Below are positions 1 through 9,427 of a stretch of 64,000 bases of DNA, one piece after another (position 1 is the first letter of the stretch; each line of letters starts with the position of its first letter). This stretch comes from Acheta domesticus (taxonomy: Eukaryota; Arthropoda; Insecta; Orthoptera; Gryllidae), in the NCBI GenBank assembly GCA_031308135.1, contig JAHLJT010008756.1, positions 131,718,413 to 131,782,412 on the forward strand, given 5' to 3'. The notes beneath the pieces are model-generated. The model searched no databases and had not been told where the DNA came from. It saw only the letters and a list, made by a program, of their open reading frames with translations. The position numbers and the translations under genes are program-made.

Positions 1-23
1 CGCCGCCGCCACCGCCACCGCCA

Positions 24-55
<32 letters not shown>

Positions 56-720
56 GCCACCGCCACCGCCACCGCCACCGCCACCGCCACCGCCACCGCC
101 ACCGCCACCGCCACCGCCACCGCCACCGCCACCGCCACCGCCACCGCCACCGCCACCGCCACCGCCACGCCACCTCCACCTCCACCTCCACCGCCACCGC
201 CACTGCCACCGCCAACGTCACCGCCACCGCCACCGCCACCGCCACCCCCACCGCCACCGCCACCGCCACCCCCCCACCACCGCCACCGTCACCGCCACCG
301 CCACCGCCACCGCCACCGCCACCGCCACCCCCACTACCACCGCCACCGCCACCACCGCCGCCACCGCCTCCGACCCTGCACGTCCACCACCGCCGCCACC
401 GCCATCACCACCCGCCATCGCCACCGCCGTCGCCACCACCACCAAAGCTCCCACCCCCGCGTCCACCCCGCACCCGCCACCGCCGCCGCCACCGCCGCAA
501 ACGCCACTACCGCCGTCACCACCGCCCGCCACCGCCACCACCATCGCCACCACCATCACAGACCCCGTCCCCGCGCCCGCCCCGCGCCCGCCACCGGCGC
601 GCCACCGCCCCCGCAACCGCAACCGCCCTCACCACCGCCACCGCCACAACCGCCACCACCACCGCCACCGCCGCACCCATCACCACCACCGCCACCACCA
701 TTACCGCCACCGTCGCCGAC
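1..720. repeat. (CCACCG)n hexamer microsatellite/minisatellite
   Basis: Almost pure CCACCG/CCGCCA repeats fill the first ~330 bases and then degenerate toward 720. The array runs off the left edge of the window. Several frames are open on the minus strand, but they encode only Gly/Val/Ala/Arg or Trp/Arg runs dictated by the repeat, so I do not call a gene. Confidence 0.95.
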
Positions 721-1293
721 GCCACCTCGGCCGCGTTTCCGCGGAGTTATCATCGCGGGGTCATTTCGCGAAAGCAGGGCCGCAATTCCACGAAGTGCAC
801 CGCCGCCAACTTCCGCCGGATAAAGTAGCGTCCGCCGCGTGTTGACTTGAGAGTTGCGCGCGCCCCGGTCCGGCACAGTGGAGAGACCTTCCCACCGGGG
901 CGGGGGGGGGAGTGCGGACGGCGCTGTGGGGGAGGGGCCGCCAGGGGGAGGGCCGCGGAAGTCGGACGCTTCCGCCACAGCCGCCGCCGCCGCCGCCCGT
1001 GTTCCTCTTCCGGTAGCGTCCTTTTATAGACGCATCAATATCCGCACCGGAACTGCACCGCTCGAGCAACGCGAATCTCCACGCAACGCCCGTGTTGCTG
1101 CAGCGGAAATAATTCATTCCCGGAAAATGTTAGTCCGAGTAGTAGCAGACGTTTACACACGTTTTACGTACGTATAAGTAGGTAAGGGTGTAGGACAGTT
1201 ATTTTTTCACTATACGGACTATTTTTGGTCCAAATACAGAAGGTTAAGAAAATTAGTAAGTTTAAAGATGACGAGCAAATTTTCGATATAAAT
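721..1293. other. Spacer with a GC-rich block
   Basis: A CpG-rich stretch at about 850-1010 passes into ordinary sequence. No exon, repeat family or RNA gene is recognisable. The ORFs here cross the repeat boundary and have no domain-like composition. Confidence 0.5.
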
Positions 1294-1323
1294 ATAATAA
1301 TAATAATAATAATAATAATGATA

Positions 1324-1372
<49 letters not shown>
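1294..1372. repeat. (AAT)n microsatellite
   Basis: About 25 AAT/ATA units with one small interruption near 1320. The Ile and Asn runs in overlapping frames come from it. Confidence 0.95.
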
Positions 1373-2100
1373 GATGTAATTACATAGATCAGAAGACAAT
1401 TCATGGAGATCCCTTTAAACAGCTAAGCATTCAAAATTGAAAATAGACATTCTCAAATATTAACGAAGTAATAAAATTGGGATTAAATATATCAATATCC
1501 AGATCATTTACGTTTCATCATTTACGTCGTTAGATGCACATAAAAAGAAATCGAAAAATTAACAGGAAACATATGTTTGAAATTTTAGCAAAAGACTCAG
1601 AAAAAACAACTCAAACACATACCATATTGCTAAAATATTGCCTGTTTAACTCTTTCTCACATGAAATTTGTCATTTTCTTACAATTCTTTCTGGAGACAT
1701 ATTTACTTAATAATATCACTCACGGTCGCATTTTAAATTATCGATTAATATTTTCATTCGATTTCAAGCTAAAAAAAATTCTCAGTATAATTAGTCAGGT
1801 TGGTAGAACAGGCCATCGGTTCTCAACGCTTTTCATTGTAACAAAATATTTTTTGCATTCAATACTCCATTTTATTCTAATATGTACACGGCGCAAATAG
1901 ATCTCGTTAATTTATATGATATTGAGAAAACGGAAAAATGTGTGTAGAAGGCAAAAATACTGCCAGTGATAGTACATGTGACACTAAATCGCGGGAGCAC
2001 CCGTAGGTTAAATAGCTTTGGTCATCTTTCCTGTAGTTGGTGCAAAGATGATGCAGGAATTCCGCAAACACGTGCCTATGTCGGTACTTTTGCTACGCTG
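1373..2100. other. AT-rich sequence without recognised feature
   Basis: The longest open frame (79 codons from 1661) has no recognisable family features. The last ~60 bases contain one arm of a direct repeat that recurs at 2348-2379. Confidence 0.4.
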
Positions 2101-2302
2101 GTGTCCCGGTTCGGGCGGCGCTCCGCTGGTGGGAGATACCGGGTTAGGGAAAACAGCTAGTCGACGGAAGGTCGGCGCCGGATCTCGCCAACCAGCGGGG
2201 GAAGATCACAGCGACCTCCCGATGAAAAACACGCACTACACTTACGGGACTAATGACCTGAGTAGTTGACGCTCCCGGAATCACTAACAATCAATCAATC
2301 AC
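2101..2302 (+). mobile_element. SINE family 1, 3' fragment
   Basis: This matches the 3' half of the element at 2850-3406: the block around GGTGGGAGATACC, then GTCGACGG.AGGTCGG, then ACGGGACTAATGACCT. It ends in the family's (AATC)n tail at about 2290-2300. The tRNA-like head is missing, so the copy is 5'-truncated. Confidence 0.75.
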
Positions 2303-2400
2303 ACAGCCTTCGACACGGCGTCACCCGGACAGCCAAGATCATTTACACGAAGATGATGTAGAAATTCCGCCAACACGTCAACTCGACTCCGCTCGAGTTT

Positions 2401-2849
2401 TCAAGAGGACGACTCTTTGGGCAGTCGGCTAAACGGCGGTCCTCCCACCCGAAAGAGGGCAAAGGGCTCCGCGAAGGGCGAAAGGGCGAGTAGGCGCGGG
2501 GCGGTGCGCGATAGCTCCGCGCGGGGGCGCCACCGTCTGGAGACGGAGTTAATTAAGAGCTCGGCTAATTGAGTTTTATCTGCGCCCGACACCGCGCGCG
2601 CGCCGCCCGCCGCCCCTTTCATAATAAACAGAAAGCGAAAATGTATCTGAGCGCGAAAAGAGCTCATTACCCCTCCGCGGCGGGGAGGGGGGCAGTGTGG
2701 AGGGGGCGGGGGGGAGAGAGGGCTTATCAGCTTGTGACACTCGGTCGGCGCGGGGCGTTCGCTGCTGGAGGGGCAGCGCGGCGCCGCCTCGGGCCATGAC
2801 TTCGGGGTGCCTTCGCCTGGCGCTACAACTTCTTCGTCTCCGGCCGAGG
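2401..2849. other. GC-rich block between SINE copies
   Basis: CpG-rich sequence with open frames up to 178 codons on the minus strand. Those frames are low-complexity Pro/Ser/Arg-rich and show no domain. A CpG-rich promoter cannot be excluded, but no TATA, initiator or adjoining exon is evident. Confidence 0.35.
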
Positions 2850-3406
2850 TGCTCGGAGCAACAACTGATGTCACTGACACAACACTGACCGGGAGGGTCC
2901 TTGTTCGAGTCCCGACGGCGGGTAGGATTTTCGACACTAGCTTGTCAGCTGGGTGAATTCAGTCACTGGAAGAGAATTCTAGAGGTCCGCTGCTCTGATC
3001 GGTAGTTTTCCGTAGTTTTCTCCGATCAGCACCAGGCGAATGCCGGAGTAATACCATAACAATGGGCACGGACCGCGCGCGATATTTCCTTCCTCTTCCT
3101 TGTCCTATCCTAACCCCTTATGCACACACACTTACACTAACATGCACTGTACTACCACACATGCCGGGGAGACCGGTCGGGGGCTTAGGGTTTGTCCCGG
3201 CTGGGGCAGTGACCCGTTGGTGGGAGATACCTGGTTGAGGGAAACCCCGCTAGTCGACGGTAGGTCGGCGCCGGATCTTGCCATGCAGCGGGGAAAGATC
3301 ACCGCCACCTCCTGGTAAAAAGCATGCACTTAACTTACGGGACTGATGACCTCAGTAGTCAGTAGGCGCTCTCGAAATCACTAACAATCAGCCAATCAAA
3401 CAATCC
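2850..3406 (+). mobile_element. SINE family 1, near full-length tRNA-derived copy
   Basis: The head resembles a tRNA-derived pol III promoter: an A-box-like stretch near CAACTGATG (about 2861) and a B-box-like TTCGAGTCCCG near 2913. The body carries the shared block TTTTCCGTGGTTTTCTCCGATC in slightly changed form, then the GGTGGGAGATACC and GTCGACGG blocks, and it ends in AATC-type repeats. The length is about 550 bp. It is one of two nearly complete copies in the window; the other is at 63148-63683 on the minus strand. Confidence 0.8.
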
Positions 3407-3929
3407 ACTTTCCCCATCAGTTATTACATTGCGTCAAATACAGCATTGATCAGTTTACTAAACGATGATTCCAGTCATAATTTGGATAATTATTAGTAGA
3501 CGTTTCGATCTGTAAGTGTGAGATCCTCTTCAGTACATAACATATTTGTTCCATAAGATTTTAATTTGTTATGTAAGGTTGTTATTTTAAGGTTATGTAA
3601 TGCTTCACGTACAACTCATTCCAGATAAGATTCATAAAATGGCATGTTAAACGATAATATGTATATACATAAGGTGTAAAAGTACGTTTATGGTTAATAT
3701 GTACATTTTTCTGAAGTGAAAACTCATAGTAAGAGCACCAACAATTTCAACTAAAACTTCCATACTGTACACGGCAAGTCAGCGAATATATACTTGCTAG
3801 CATTGATTGTGCCCGACGCAGAGGTAATTGCGAGGAGATGATCCTGCTCAGGCACTCCCGATAGAAGCGGGAGCCTCCTTGTTATACCTGCTCCGCTTTA
3901 ACAGTCAGTTGTTGGTCAATATTAATACA
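3407..3929. other. AT-rich sequence
   Basis: No exon or repeat family was recognised apart from the hammerhead-like motif on the minus strand at 3494-3537, which is listed separately. Confidence 0.4.
3494..3537 (-). ncRNA. Hammerhead-ribozyme-like motif
   Basis: Read on the minus strand: CTGAAGAG, then a perfect 5-bp stem GATCT/AGATC (3521-3525 with 3507-3511) closed by a 9-nt loop, then GAAACGTC. The sequence before CTGA and after GTC can form a short GTA/TAC stem I. The core matches CUGANGA...GAAA but has one extra G before stem II, so catalysis is uncertain. This type of motif is known from Penelope-like retroelements and related retrozymes. No protein-coding part of such an element is visible nearby. 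Confidence 0.4.
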
Positions 3930-4305
3930 GGAGGCAGCCTGGCCGGGGGGCGGGGCTGGGCAGGGCGGGGTGAGGTGGAGCGGATCGGGAAGGGGCGGGG
4001 CGAGCCGGGTAAGGCGGGGAGGGCTGGGTGGGGCGGAGCGGAGGGGAGCACGGACCAGGGCACGGCGGGGCAGGGAAGGGCGCGGCAGGACAGGGCAGGG
4101 CAGGGGCATGGCGGGGTAGGGTGGGGCAGGACAGGGCAGGCCACGGGAGGGCAGGGCAGAGCAGGGCACGGTAAGGTAGGGGGCAGGGCAGGGGGCAGAG
4201 CAGGGCAGGGCAGGGCAGGGCGGGGCAAGGCAGGGCAGGGACAGGGGCAGGGTAGGACAGGGCACAGCAGGGCAGGGCAGAGCGGAGCAGGTCTGGGTAG
4301 GCAGG
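3930..4305. repeat. G-rich GGGCA-type minisatellite
   Basis: Dense degenerate GGGCA/GGGCGG pentamer-like units are found on the + strand. Frames stay open on both strands because the repeat lacks stop codons, and the Gly/Arg or Pro/Leu/Cys-rich products are artefacts. The spacing of the G runs gives strong G-quadruplex potential on the + strand. Confidence 0.9.
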
Positions 4306-4785
4306 ATGGGGGCGGGGCGGGATAGGGAAGGACCGGGCCGTGTGGCGCCAGGTGGACCGAGGCGCGGCGGGGCGGGGTGGTTCATGGCATGGCGGGCGGG
4401 GCGCGGCGGGACGGGGACGAGCGTGGCCGGGCGAGGCTGTGCGAGCGGGTGCGACGCGGCGGGGCGGGGCAGGGAAGGACCGGGCCGTGTGGGCCAGGTG
4501 GACCGAGACGCGGCGGGGCGGGTGGTTCATGGCATGGCGGGGCGGGGCGCGGCGGGACGGGGACGGCGTGGCCGGGCGAGGCTGGGCGGAGCGGGTGGGA
4601 CGCGGCGGGGCGGGGCAGGGAAGGACCGGGCCGTGTGGGGCCAGGTGGACCGAGGCGCGGCGGGGCGGGGCGGTTCATGGCATGGCGGGGAGGGACGGGG
4701 ACGGGGGCGGGGCCGGGCGAGGCTGGGCGGAGCGGGCAGGGCCGGGCGGGGGCGGCGAGCGCGGGCGGGCGCACAGTAACAAGCA
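4306..4785. repeat. GC-rich higher-order repeat (three long units)
   Basis: A longer unit containing GGACCGGGCCGTGTGG, a GGTGGACCGAG block and GGTTCATGGCATGGCGGG occurs three times. The shared GACCGGGCC lies at 4331, 4488 and 4624, giving unit lengths of about 136-157 bp. It adjoins the GGGCA array without a gap. Confidence 0.85.
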
Positions 4786-4835
4786 GGGAAATGCTAATCT
4801 TGCCTTCGGAAAGCGCTAGGCGCTTAGGGCGGGCC

Positions 4836-4837
<2 letters not shown>

Positions 4838-4894
<57 letters not shown>
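4838..4894. repeat. (GCC)n trinucleotide run, about 19 units
   Basis: An uninterrupted GCC/CGG trinucleotide run lies inside a CpG-rich block that continues to about 5040. Nothing shows that it is coding. Confidence 0.95.
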
Positions 4895-4896
<2 letters not shown>

Positions 4897-5096
4897 GGTT
4901 TTAATCCCGGCGGGAGTCGAATCCGGACGGCGGCGCGGCGCGCGCGGCAGATTGCGCGCGGATCCCCCGCGGACGCGGCGCTCATCCACCGCCCCGGAAC
5001 AATGATCGCCCGATCGCATTGTTTGCAGCACGCCCGCTTCTTTTCACGAAAGCGTTTAGTCTAGATCCCGAAGGGAACATGCGTAAGGTTTTGAAA

Positions 5097-6026
5097 ATAA
5101 TCGTAGTACCTTGGCCCGTTTTCTGAGTTTATAGACAGTATACATCTAAACATTACATCAAAAGGACCAGTTGCATCCAGTTCTGCATAGAAACATGAGA
5201 CGAGATCCAGAATGAGGAAACCTGGCGTAAACAATATTAGTTCCTTATTCTGCCATCGTCATATATTAATACACGGATAACAATAATTTGTTTAACACCA
5301 ACATTTTTAAAACATTGATTGGTTGTTATTTACTGTCTCTTTAATAATCTTTGAATTGACATAATCGTAGTACCTTGGCCCATTTTCTGAGTTTATAGAC
5401 AGTATACATCCAAACATTACATCAAAAGGACTAGTAAAGTCATTATATAAAATTCATACACCGTTTATTAGTACATAAGTTTATATGAAAATGTTAGACT
5501 TTCATTGTTTGGTAGGAATTTGTTTATTAGTTTAATTGATAACATAATCAAAAATTAGTCTGTGGCTCTACAACTTTATGTAATATGTTATTGCTCACTT
5601 AATGTGTGACTAATGTATTTATTAGATTTTTGTAGATTCAGATTTATGTCTTTCGCCTGAAGGAGGACTGTGTGTCCGAAACGCGTAGTGAAATTTAAAA
5701 TTTATGTATATGTACTAATAAATGCAGTATGAATTTTATATAATGACTTTACAACTAGTCCTTTTGATGTAATGTTTAGATGTATACTGTCTATAAACTC
5801 AGAAAATGGGCCAAGGTACTACGATTATGATAATTCAAAGATTATTAAAGAGACAGTAAATAACAACCAATCTATGTTTTGAAAATATGTTGGTGTTAAA
5901 CAAATTATTGTTATCTGTGTATTTCATATATGACGATGGCAGAATAAGGAACTAATATAGTTTACGCCAGGTTTCCGCATTCTGGATCTCCTCGTCTCAT
6001 GTTTGTATGCATAATTGGATGCAACT
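5097..6026. mobile_element. Foldback element with ~315-bp inverted arms
   Basis: The left arm at about 5169-5484 is the near-perfect reverse complement of the right arm at about 5697-6026, separated by a ~210-base loop. A 75-bp block beginning ATAATCGTAGTACC occurs three times: directly at 5097-5171 and 5361-5435, and inverted at 5754-5829. The element is therefore an inverted repeat plus an extra direct copy at the left. It encodes no protein. The loop holds a hammerhead-like fold at 5651-5693, which suggests a retroelement of the Penelope or retrozyme kind rather than a classical foldback DNA transposon. Confidence 0.8.
5651..5693 (+). ncRNA. Candidate hammerhead ribozyme (Penelope/retrozyme type)
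   Basis: The elements are in hammerhead order. Stem I is TTTCGC (5651-5656) pairing with GTGAAA (5688-5693). The core is CTGAAGGA (5657-5664). Stem II is GGAC (5665-5668) with GTCC (5674-5677) and a TGTGT loop. GAAA follows (5678-5681). A minimal stem III of A-T and C-G pairs (5681-5682 with 5685-5686) leaves A5687 at the cleavage position of a GUA triplet. Very short stem III is typical of hammerheads described in Penelope-like elements. The core has one more nucleotide than CUGANGA, so activity is unproven. Confidence 0.5.
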
Positions 6027-7417
6027 GTGGGAAGAGCAAATAACGCGGTAGTATTATTTTTATAGCTTCCGAAGAGTCGCACTTCATATTGTATTCCAGA
6101 TACCCCGGATGTAGCAAAAAAAGGGCTGTAGGTTTCGAGAGCACGAGATATGAAACAATAGAGCCATCAAATTTAATGTTTAATAGATCTCCAATTCGAT
6201 TTGGTAACAAATTTATAAAAAAATAATATGATTTTATTTAGAATAGATGTATTACAGAGGAATAAAGAGATATAAAGGAAGACAAAGATGTTATAACTAT
6301 AATTTTATTAGTAGTAGTAGTAGTATTATTGTTGTTTACAGTGCTCTGTCACGGATTTTTCACGTTAATTCTTAGTTTGACAGTACAATGTGAGTTACTG
6401 TTTCCTACACATATACAGGCAAATATATTATACGCTGATCTACACAGAAGGCGGAAGCCGAAGAACACGACTACAATGCTCTCACGAGCGGTGAAAAACT
6501 TCAAGTAAAAAAGTAATAAATGTTTATAAAAAACTTGTAAGATTTCATTTTCACGATTGTTATCATGCCGCAATTGAAGGGTCGACATCGCATATCTAGA
6601 GGGTTATTTTCTCCTTTTTTCAGATGCATTACAAGGGGAATAGATATTGAGAACGTAGGTTCTCTGCCCTGGAAATATTGAATTTCGTGAACGCTGATGA
6701 CGTCACGTTTAAAGCGGCTTCTCGCATTTTGCTGTCAGGTGCCTCTGAGCGACTCCCGACGAAGTCCTGAACCGATTAATTAAAGCAGTTAAAACGAGAC
6801 AATTAGTGTCTGTATATAAGTTAACACTGGATTTTGGCTCATGTGGTATGATCCGAATTACAATTAAATTTAAAAAAAACGCTTTGTCAGTGTTATTATT
6901 CAGTTTTTCATTTTGAAACTATTTATGAGATATGTACGGACACAATAATATTGAGTTATTATAATGTTGAGAAGCATTGGAATCCTTATACCGGCATTGC
7001 AGAATAAACAGTCTATTCCTTGTCTCACCAACAAAACAATTTTGGGGATCATAGAAATAGAAGAACCTAAAATATTAATCTAGTGTAGCAGTTCATTCAG
7101 GAATCTTGGATTTTTCTGCGAACACGTTTTTGACGAAGAGTTGACGTTTTACGCATTTGAGATCACGTTTCGATTCCATATTCGACCTGGTTTTCTTTCC
7201 TAATCCTTTCCCGAACGAGAGAGCGAGTGGAGTAAAGGCGCTTCGAGGCCTCTCCAACAGAGGGCGCAAACAAACAGACGGACGAGTGCGGAAGGACGCG
7301 CAGCCGCCGTCGTTTGTCATCCGACGGCGTGACGTCATTATTGGGCCCGCGGGCGGCGCGGCGCCGGCAATTTGGACCTCCATCCGTCTCCCGGGGACGT
7401 GGGAATGCAGCTCCCAG
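6027..7417. other. Mostly AT-rich spacer, GC-rich at the right end
   Basis: No exon was recognised. Perfect TGACGTCA palindromes (the CRE/bZIP consensus) occur at 6698-6705 and 7330-7337. The stretch 6680-6800 is less AT-biased than its surroundings and contains GATTAATTAAAG near 6775, so it could be a regulatory block. This is suggestion only. Confidence 0.3.
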
Positions 7418-7643
7418 CGCCGCCCCCGCGCCGCCCGCCCCCGCGCCGCCCCCGCGCCGCCCCCGCGCCGCCCCCGCGCCGCCCCCGCGCCGCCCGCCCC
7501 CGCGCCGCCCCCGCGCCGCCCCCGCGCCGCCCCCGCGCCGCCCCCGCGCCGCCCCCGCGCCGCCCCCGCGCCGCCCCCGCGCCGCCCCCGCGCCGCCCCC
7601 GCGCCGCCCCCGCGCCGCCCCCGCGCCGCCCCCGCGCCGCGAT
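7418..7643. repeat. 11-bp GC minisatellite (CCCCGCGCCGC)n
   Basis: About 20 copies of an 11-bp unit with a few length variants near 7436 and 7494. Because 11 is not a multiple of three and the unit has no stop codon, all three frames on each strand stay open and give Ala/Pro/Arg or Gly/Ala/Arg proteins. None should be taken as a gene. Confidence 0.95.
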
Positions 7644-9034
7644 GATTGCAACACCGCAGAAGCCTCAACGGGTTTCCTACAGACTGTGCGCCTCCTTTAC
7701 TTTCTGGAGAGAAGGGTTACATTAGAGTAATTACGACAGACTCTTTAAAGTTGAAAAGTTGAGTTAGATCTTTCTTCTTGCTCCTCTTCCGAGAGAGAAA
7801 CATAAAGGAAGCTACTTTTCACCTACTTATCTTCAGTGTGGTTCTTCATCGTCCTGTTCTGTTTTTATCCTTAAGATTGTTTTGAAGTAGTCCCTCGCTT
7901 TAGTGAAGCAACATTGTTTGATGTTAGCAATGTAAAGTTCATTATATCAACAAAAATATTCTTAACTTGCCATTTCCTTTTTCTCCTCCTCCTTCTACTT
8001 CTTACTCTTCTCTTTTTGGCATTCGTTCTATAGTTTTCCAATATTTTTGTTGTTGTTTTCAAGGTAATTTATCAATATTCTCAGCTGAAATTACATGGTC
8101 TTAGATTTTAAAGTGTTAAATTATTAGCCCAGATCTCGCACAAAGCTTGTAAACTCTCTACTTGTGAATTAACTAACGTACCTACCAATGCTGAAATTTG
8201 TATGTGTTTGTATTGATTTAATTTCTGTGTGTACGTAGTTATGTAAATTTCTTTGTTACTGAATCTTTATATTAAAGTAATTTTTTGTTGCAAAAAAATG
8301 CATGAGTTTCATCTTTTCTTTAATGGGTACGAACTTTATAATTATTAGGACTGTATTTCATAGTAAAATACATTGTTTTGTTTACAAAAAGGAAACTATT
8401 TGTCGTACGAGAAAAATTTTCCTGTAATCCTGTAATTTTTGTCCATATCTTCTTTGACTCATTGTGCCTATGTAATGTTATTCGCGTTCAAATAACTCCA
8501 ATATTGACTTTCGTTCGCAAATTGTAACTGAAACTGAGAATACTGATCTGTTTGTGATAGGGAACAGAAAGAAGCGTAATTAGACTTCTCTTTAATGTTC
8601 AAAGGAATTAATTACCTAATTGAAATGCGATTAGCTTGAAAGAAGAAAACTCCAAATCGGTTTTAAAAGAAAGAAGTGTTTTATTACTTTCAGTAGAGCT
8701 TATAACATAAACCATTGTCACTAAGAGGGCCAATAGTCAAATCAAGAAAAAATGAATCCGAATGCGCTTGGTCATATTTTCAAAATTAATCTCTTAGCGT
8801 TGATACACATCGTTCTCTACATATTCCAAAATATTACAATAACACTTCCTGATAATAACATTTGAAATTTTCGTAAACTATTTCTTTCTCAGAAATATAC
8901 GAGTATATTATTACAGTAATTTTTTGGATAAATTGTAGTAAAGATAAACATGGTTACAATAAATTTTATCATTTTATTACATAATAGTATGTGAATGTTC
9001 TGTTAGATGAGGGTCTAGATACTGTAACATTAAT
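7644..9034. other. AT-rich sequence upstream of the first Ig exon
   Basis: Presumed intron of the Ig gene. No repeats, exons or RNA genes were recognised. Open frames are short and AT-driven. Confidence 0.4.
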
Positions 9035-9300
9035 TTTAATAGCGTAATGTGCATTTGTTGTGTAATGTGTGTGTGTGGTGGTATTGGCTGTGAGGGTAAT
9101 GCGCATTTCTTGTGTAATGTGTGTCTGTCTTGTAGAGAGGGTAATGTGCATTTGCTTATGTAATGTTCGTGTGGTGGTAGTGGCAGTGAGAGTAATGCGC
9201 GTTTGTTGTGTAATGTGTGAGTGAGGTAGGAGAGTAATGTGCATTTGCTGTGTAATGCTCGTGTGGCGGTGGTGGCGGAGAGGGTAATGCGTGTTGTGTG
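9035..9300. repeat. GTAATG minisatellite abutting a splice acceptor
   Basis: Units starting GTAATGYGCATTTG alternate between a ~53-base and a ~43-base form, giving a ~95-bp dimer that starts at about 9041, 9139 and 9233. The last partial unit (GTAATGCGTGTTGTGTGCGCAG) carries the acceptor AG of the exon at 9306. The acceptor therefore has a G/T-rich context rather than a normal pyrimidine tract. Confidence 0.85.
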
Positions 9301-9305
9301 CGCAG

Positions 9306-9427
9306 TGCCGCCGCGCATCCACCAGGTGACGTCGAACGGGGAGCTGGATGTGAAGAAGGGCGCCACGGTGACGCTCGAGTGCCGCGCCTCGGGGAACCCC
9401 GTGCCCATCATCACCTGGACCAGGAAG
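9306..9427 (+). CDS. Ig-domain exon (first half), lachesin/Klingon-like cell-adhesion protein
   Basis: An internal exon bounded by CAG at 9303-9305 and GTGAGT at 9428. The first two bases complete a split codon (phase 1), then 40 codons run to a phase 0 donor. It encodes the first half of an I-set immunoglobulin domain: the PPRIHQV linker start, KKGATVTLEC with the B-strand cysteine at residue 25, and SGNPVPIITW with the C-strand tryptophan at residue 37. GC content and codon use are far above the flanking intron. The product is expected to be an extracellular, GPI- or membrane-anchored neural adhesion protein of the lachesin/Klingon/IgLON-like group. The exact orthologue cannot be settled from one domain. 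Signal peptide, first Ig domain and anchor lie outside the window. Confidence 0.9.

Noticed and set aside
1..720. CRISPR-like or regularly spaced array
   Set aside because: The repeat is a contiguous hexamer without spacers, and the window is eukaryotic.
7093..7730. Ala/Pro/Arg and Gly/Ala/Arg ORFs up to 191 codons
   Set aside because: Product of the stop-free 11-bp array, open in all frames.
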